A stretch of 21,786 nt of DNA, from assembly GCA_036897095.1 (NCBI GenBank), contig JAYMSP010002949.1, positions 1-21,786 of the forward strand. The letters run 5' to 3'. Below the pieces are notes generated by a model, which worked only from the letters and a program-made list of their open reading frames with translations, was not told the DNA's origin and did no database searches. The position numbers and the translations under genes are program-made. This document shows positions 21,231 through 21,786 of this stretch, piece by piece (the stretch's first letter is position 1; each line of letters opens with the position of its first letter). Source of the DNA: Plantago elongata. Lineage: Eukaryota; Streptophyta; Magnoliopsida; Lamiales; Plantaginaceae.

Positions 21231-21536
21231 GTATCGATTAAAGTAGAAGAAGAGGAAGGAAAAACGACATGCCTGGTCAAATATCTTGACTTAGTTAACC
21301 TTACTAATTGAGTCTACTTCGAGTAACAGGCAATAGAGGTTAATATAGAAAGCTTGACAAAAAGAGATAGTTGGATATACCTCGGGAATAGACAAAATGG
21401 AAAGAAAAAGTTTCTAAAACATTTTGGAAAATCACAACCATTTGTTCTTACGGACCTAGTTTATTATCCTTCGTTATATGCAGAATTGGCTGTGAGTACT
21501 ATGTGTAAACTTAAGTTCTATATAGTTCGTATTTGA
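21231..21536 (+). pseudogene. Coding relic of the right island
   Basis: This frame opens after TAA 21228 with an acidic stretch followed by GKTT (KVEEEEGKTTCLVKYLD). It has stops at 21309 (TGA) and 21324 (TAA), then runs clean for 69 codons to TGA 21534. The clean part is well mixed (RDSWIYLGNRQNGKKKFLKH, then QPFVLTDLVYYPSLYAELAV). GKTT resembles the end of a nucleotide-binding P-loop, but the upstream glycines of that motif are missing, so I do not call it. A perfect fungal-type 5' splice site, GTGAGT, lies at 21492-21497 inside the frame, so the gene may continue through an intron. The left end coincides with the edge of the TpA-rich block. Confidence 0.36.
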
Positions 21537-21561
21537 AACAGTTTTATTAACACTCTGATAA

Positions 21562-21702
21562 GTTCTTCTTGATAATAATACGTTATTAGAGCTAGCATGG
21601 GAAATGCTATATTTAGACTTATGTCTGCTATGTAATCTATCCTTAGTCTTATTTAGTATAGATAAACCCTCTGTATCTCTGTATATAAAAGAAAAAAGTT
21701 AA
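21562..21702 (+). pseudogene. Possible following exon or relic
   Basis: Forty-six clean codons after TGA TAA (21556-21561), ending at TAA 21700. The content is Leu-rich and helical-looking (NNTLLELAWEMLYLDLCLLC, then SIDKPSVSLYIKEKS). It lies 25 bases beyond the previous frame and in a different one. An intron from the GTGAGT at 21492 would be natural, and CTGAT at 21555 could serve as branch site, but no nearby AG puts the two frames in register. It may be a frameshifted continuation. Too short to stand alone. Confidence 0.25.
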
Positions 21703-21786
21703 GAGAATCCTCCTGTTCTAAATCTTAACTATCTGCTGCTGTTCTAGAAAATATCTAGTTTTTCTATTAGAATTAGAAAGAAACTA

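Larger units (their letters stand above)
13740..21235. repeat. Right TpA-rich, CpA-poor block: probable RIP-mutated repeat
   Basis: About 7.5 kb with the same composition as the left block. In 19201-19500 I counted 47 TpA against 16 CpA+TpG. The edges are sharp to within about 50 bases, with ordinary CpA-containing DNA at 13681-13740 and after 21240. The best coding evidence is on the minus strand at the right end (20319-21215), so if this is an element its gene probably reads leftwards, opposite to the left block. I found no terminal repeats, target-site duplication or enzyme motifs. A plus-strand open stretch at 16670-16933 (GTG start, 87 codons) is within chance expectation for the block. 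I could not show that the two blocks are copies of one sequence. Confidence 0.6.

Overview
This 21.8 kb window is AT-rich (roughly two-thirds A+T), gene-sparse and looks eukaryotic, most plausibly from the accessory compartment of a filamentous ascomycete. No long intact reading frame exists on either strand, and I recognised no rRNA, tRNA, CRISPR array or bacterial operon. The main signal is compositional. Two long blocks (about 1550-8050 and 13740-21235) are very rich in TpA and poor in CpA/TpG. Hand counts over 300-base samples give TpA:(CpA+TpG) of 48:14 at 3481-3780 and 47:16 at 19201-19500, against 31:35 at 961-1260 and 30:26 at 8641-8940. In the left-block sample TpA/ApT is about 1.45 and (CpA+TpG)/(ApC+GpT) about 0.52, the direction expected of repeat-induced point mutation (RIP). 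The species is not identifiable by eye.

Layout: (1) Left island 1-1550 holds an open frame for a small membrane protein (186-482) with a convincing intron 3' end inside its start, then weak coding remains. (2) Left TpA-rich block 1550-8050, probably a degraded repeat, has short coding relics at both ends on the plus strand. (3) Central island 8050-13740 has ordinary dinucleotides and a string of plus-strand coding relics broken by in-frame stops: a signal-peptide-like gene at 8066 that abuts the block edge, remains at 9366-9936, 10137-10403 and 12534-13034, and one small ATG-started frame (10963-11163) that may be intact. (4) Right TpA-rich block 13740-21235 carries a stop-poor relic of about 300 codons on the minus strand at its right end. 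(5) Right island 21231-21786 has two short stop-poor coding stretches.

I infer two mutated repeats, about 6.5 and 7.5 kb, bracketing single-copy DNA whose genes have decayed, perhaps by RIP leaking from the repeats. No gene could be assigned a biochemical function, so no pathway can be reconstructed. Frame-based calls are tentative: at this base composition open stretches of 60-100 codons occur by chance, and I relied on stop density and amino-acid make-up, judged by eye.
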